From contig JALQWV010000104.1 of NCBI GenBank assembly GCA_023263465.1, positions 1 through 6,963 on the forward strand: a stretch of DNA of 6,963 nucleotides, read 5' to 3'. Shown piece by piece: positions 6,523-6,963 of this stretch. Position numbers and translations under genes: made by a program. The DNA is from Ilumatobacteraceae bacterium (lineage in GTDB: Bacteria > Actinomycetota > Acidimicrobiia > Acidimicrobiales > Ilumatobacteraceae). Position 1 is the stretch's first letter. Each line of letters opens with the position of its first letter. A model generated the notes under the pieces. The model saw only the letters and a program-made list of their open reading frames with translations. It made no database searches and was not told the origin of the DNA.

Positions 6523-6963
6523 GGCGTGATAACCATGCCGAGGTAATACACGGCTGGCAACACAAACAACATGCTGTCGAAGCGATCAAGCGCACCGCCG
6601 TGTCCATTCAACAATGTTCCAAAATCTTTGATGTCTAAATTGCGCTTAAACATTGATTCAGTGAGATCTCCAAGTGGAGCCATAATGCTGATCACCAGCG
6701 CCAACAGAATCCATGAGCCAAACGAATTCCAGGTTGTGCTCTGCATTCCAACAAGCACCACGATGACAAAAGTTCCGATGGTTCCACCGATAACGCCTTC
6801 CACCGACTTCTTTGGGCTGATCCACTCGCGCAACGGTTGACGACCAATTGCAGTGCCCACGAAATAAGCGGCAATGTCGTTAGCGACAACACCAGCAACA
6901 ATGATGAACAAAGTGTCTGTACCGCGATGCTCAAATGCATCACCAAGTGTTGACCAACGAAGG
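6513..6963 (-). CDS. cdsA: CDP-diglyceride synthase (phosphatidate cytidylyltransferase), C-terminal part
   Basis: This integral membrane enzyme makes CDP-diacylglycerol from phosphatidic acid and CTP, the precursor of phosphatidylinositol, phosphatidylglycerol and cardiolipin. The window holds the last 149 codons. The frame stays open to the right edge, so the N-terminal half lies outside; internal TTG or ATG codons are not the start. Hydrophobic segments alternate with the conserved blocks DIAAYFVG, SPKKSVEGVIGG and the CDP-alcohol-type signature near 6576-6658: S-x-F-K-R, KDFG, LLNGHGGALDRFD. The signature usually has Pro where this protein has Asn (LLN-GHGG), and Ala follows HGG; both are slight deviations, while the charged residues (Lys-Arg, Lys-Asp, His, Asp-Arg-x-Asp) are kept. 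A last hydrophobic helix leads to the stop. It is the most upstream visible gene of the minus-strand operon, and the operon promoter must lie beyond the right edge. Confidence 0.95.
   Translation of the reverse strand, partial: LRWSTLGDAFEHRGTDTLFIIVAGVVANDIAAYFVGTAIGRQPLREWISPKKSVEGVIGGTIGTFVIVVLVGMQSTTWNSFGSWILLALVISIMAPLGDLTESMFKRNLDIKDFGTLLNGHGGALDRFDSMLFVLPAVYYLGMVITPWA

Noticed and set aside
6513..6911. Complete 132-residue protein starting at TTG 6911
   Set aside because: The same frame stays open to the right edge and conserved CdsA sequence continues upstream; this is a fragment cut by the window and not a short gene.
1..6963. Mobile elements, CRISPR arrays, defence or toxin-antitoxin genes, large RNA elements
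   Set aside because: Reading both strands I found no transposase, integrase, spaced repeats or long inverted repeats, and non-coding space is too small to hold such elements.

Overview
This window is a compact, almost fully coding piece of a bacterial chromosome with six genes, all of them core housekeeping functions. The proteins look actinobacterial. The M50 protease resembles mycobacterial Rip1 in several blocks, ProRS opens like its actinobacterial homologues, and the order dxr - rip1-like protease - ispG matches Mycobacterium tuberculosis Rv2870c-Rv2869c-Rv2868c. By eye the base composition is close to balanced, well below most Streptomyces or Mycobacterium. This suggests a moderate-GC actinobacterium with a tightly packed genome, perhaps an aquatic Acidimicrobiia-type lineage. 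The lineage is an inference and was not checked by any search.

Left part (1-2900, plus strand): a strong intrinsic terminator (2-27) closes a gene that lies left of the window. A short leader follows, with a Shine-Dalgarno site, and then proS (prolyl-tRNA synthetase, GTG start). manA (class I mannose-6-phosphate isomerase) follows 5 bases later and is probably co-transcribed with proS.

Right part (2905-6963, minus strand, read right to left): the C-terminal part of cdsA (CDP-diglyceride synthase, cut by the window edge), dxr (DXP reductoisomerase), a site-2 protease of the RseP/Rip1 family, and ispG (HMB-PP synthase). The first three overlap by 10 and 4 bases, and ispG follows after a 16-base gap, so this is very likely one operon. 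It combines phospholipid precursor synthesis (CdsA), two steps of the MEP isoprenoid pathway (Dxr, IspG) and intramembrane proteolysis, all linked to membrane and envelope construction.

The two blocks converge with only 4 bases between the manA and ispG stop codons, so any terminator must lie inside coding sequence. I see no mobile element, CRISPR array, tRNA/rRNA gene, toxin-antitoxin or defence system, and no broken gene. No stretch over 300 bases lacks a gene. The window looks ordinary. The points worth a second look are modest: the convergent junction, the displaced and inverted proS with manA, the TTG start of dxr, the extra N-terminal hydrophobic segment of the protease, the charged tail of IspG, the paired CxxC motifs of ProRS and a small deviation in the CdsA signature.
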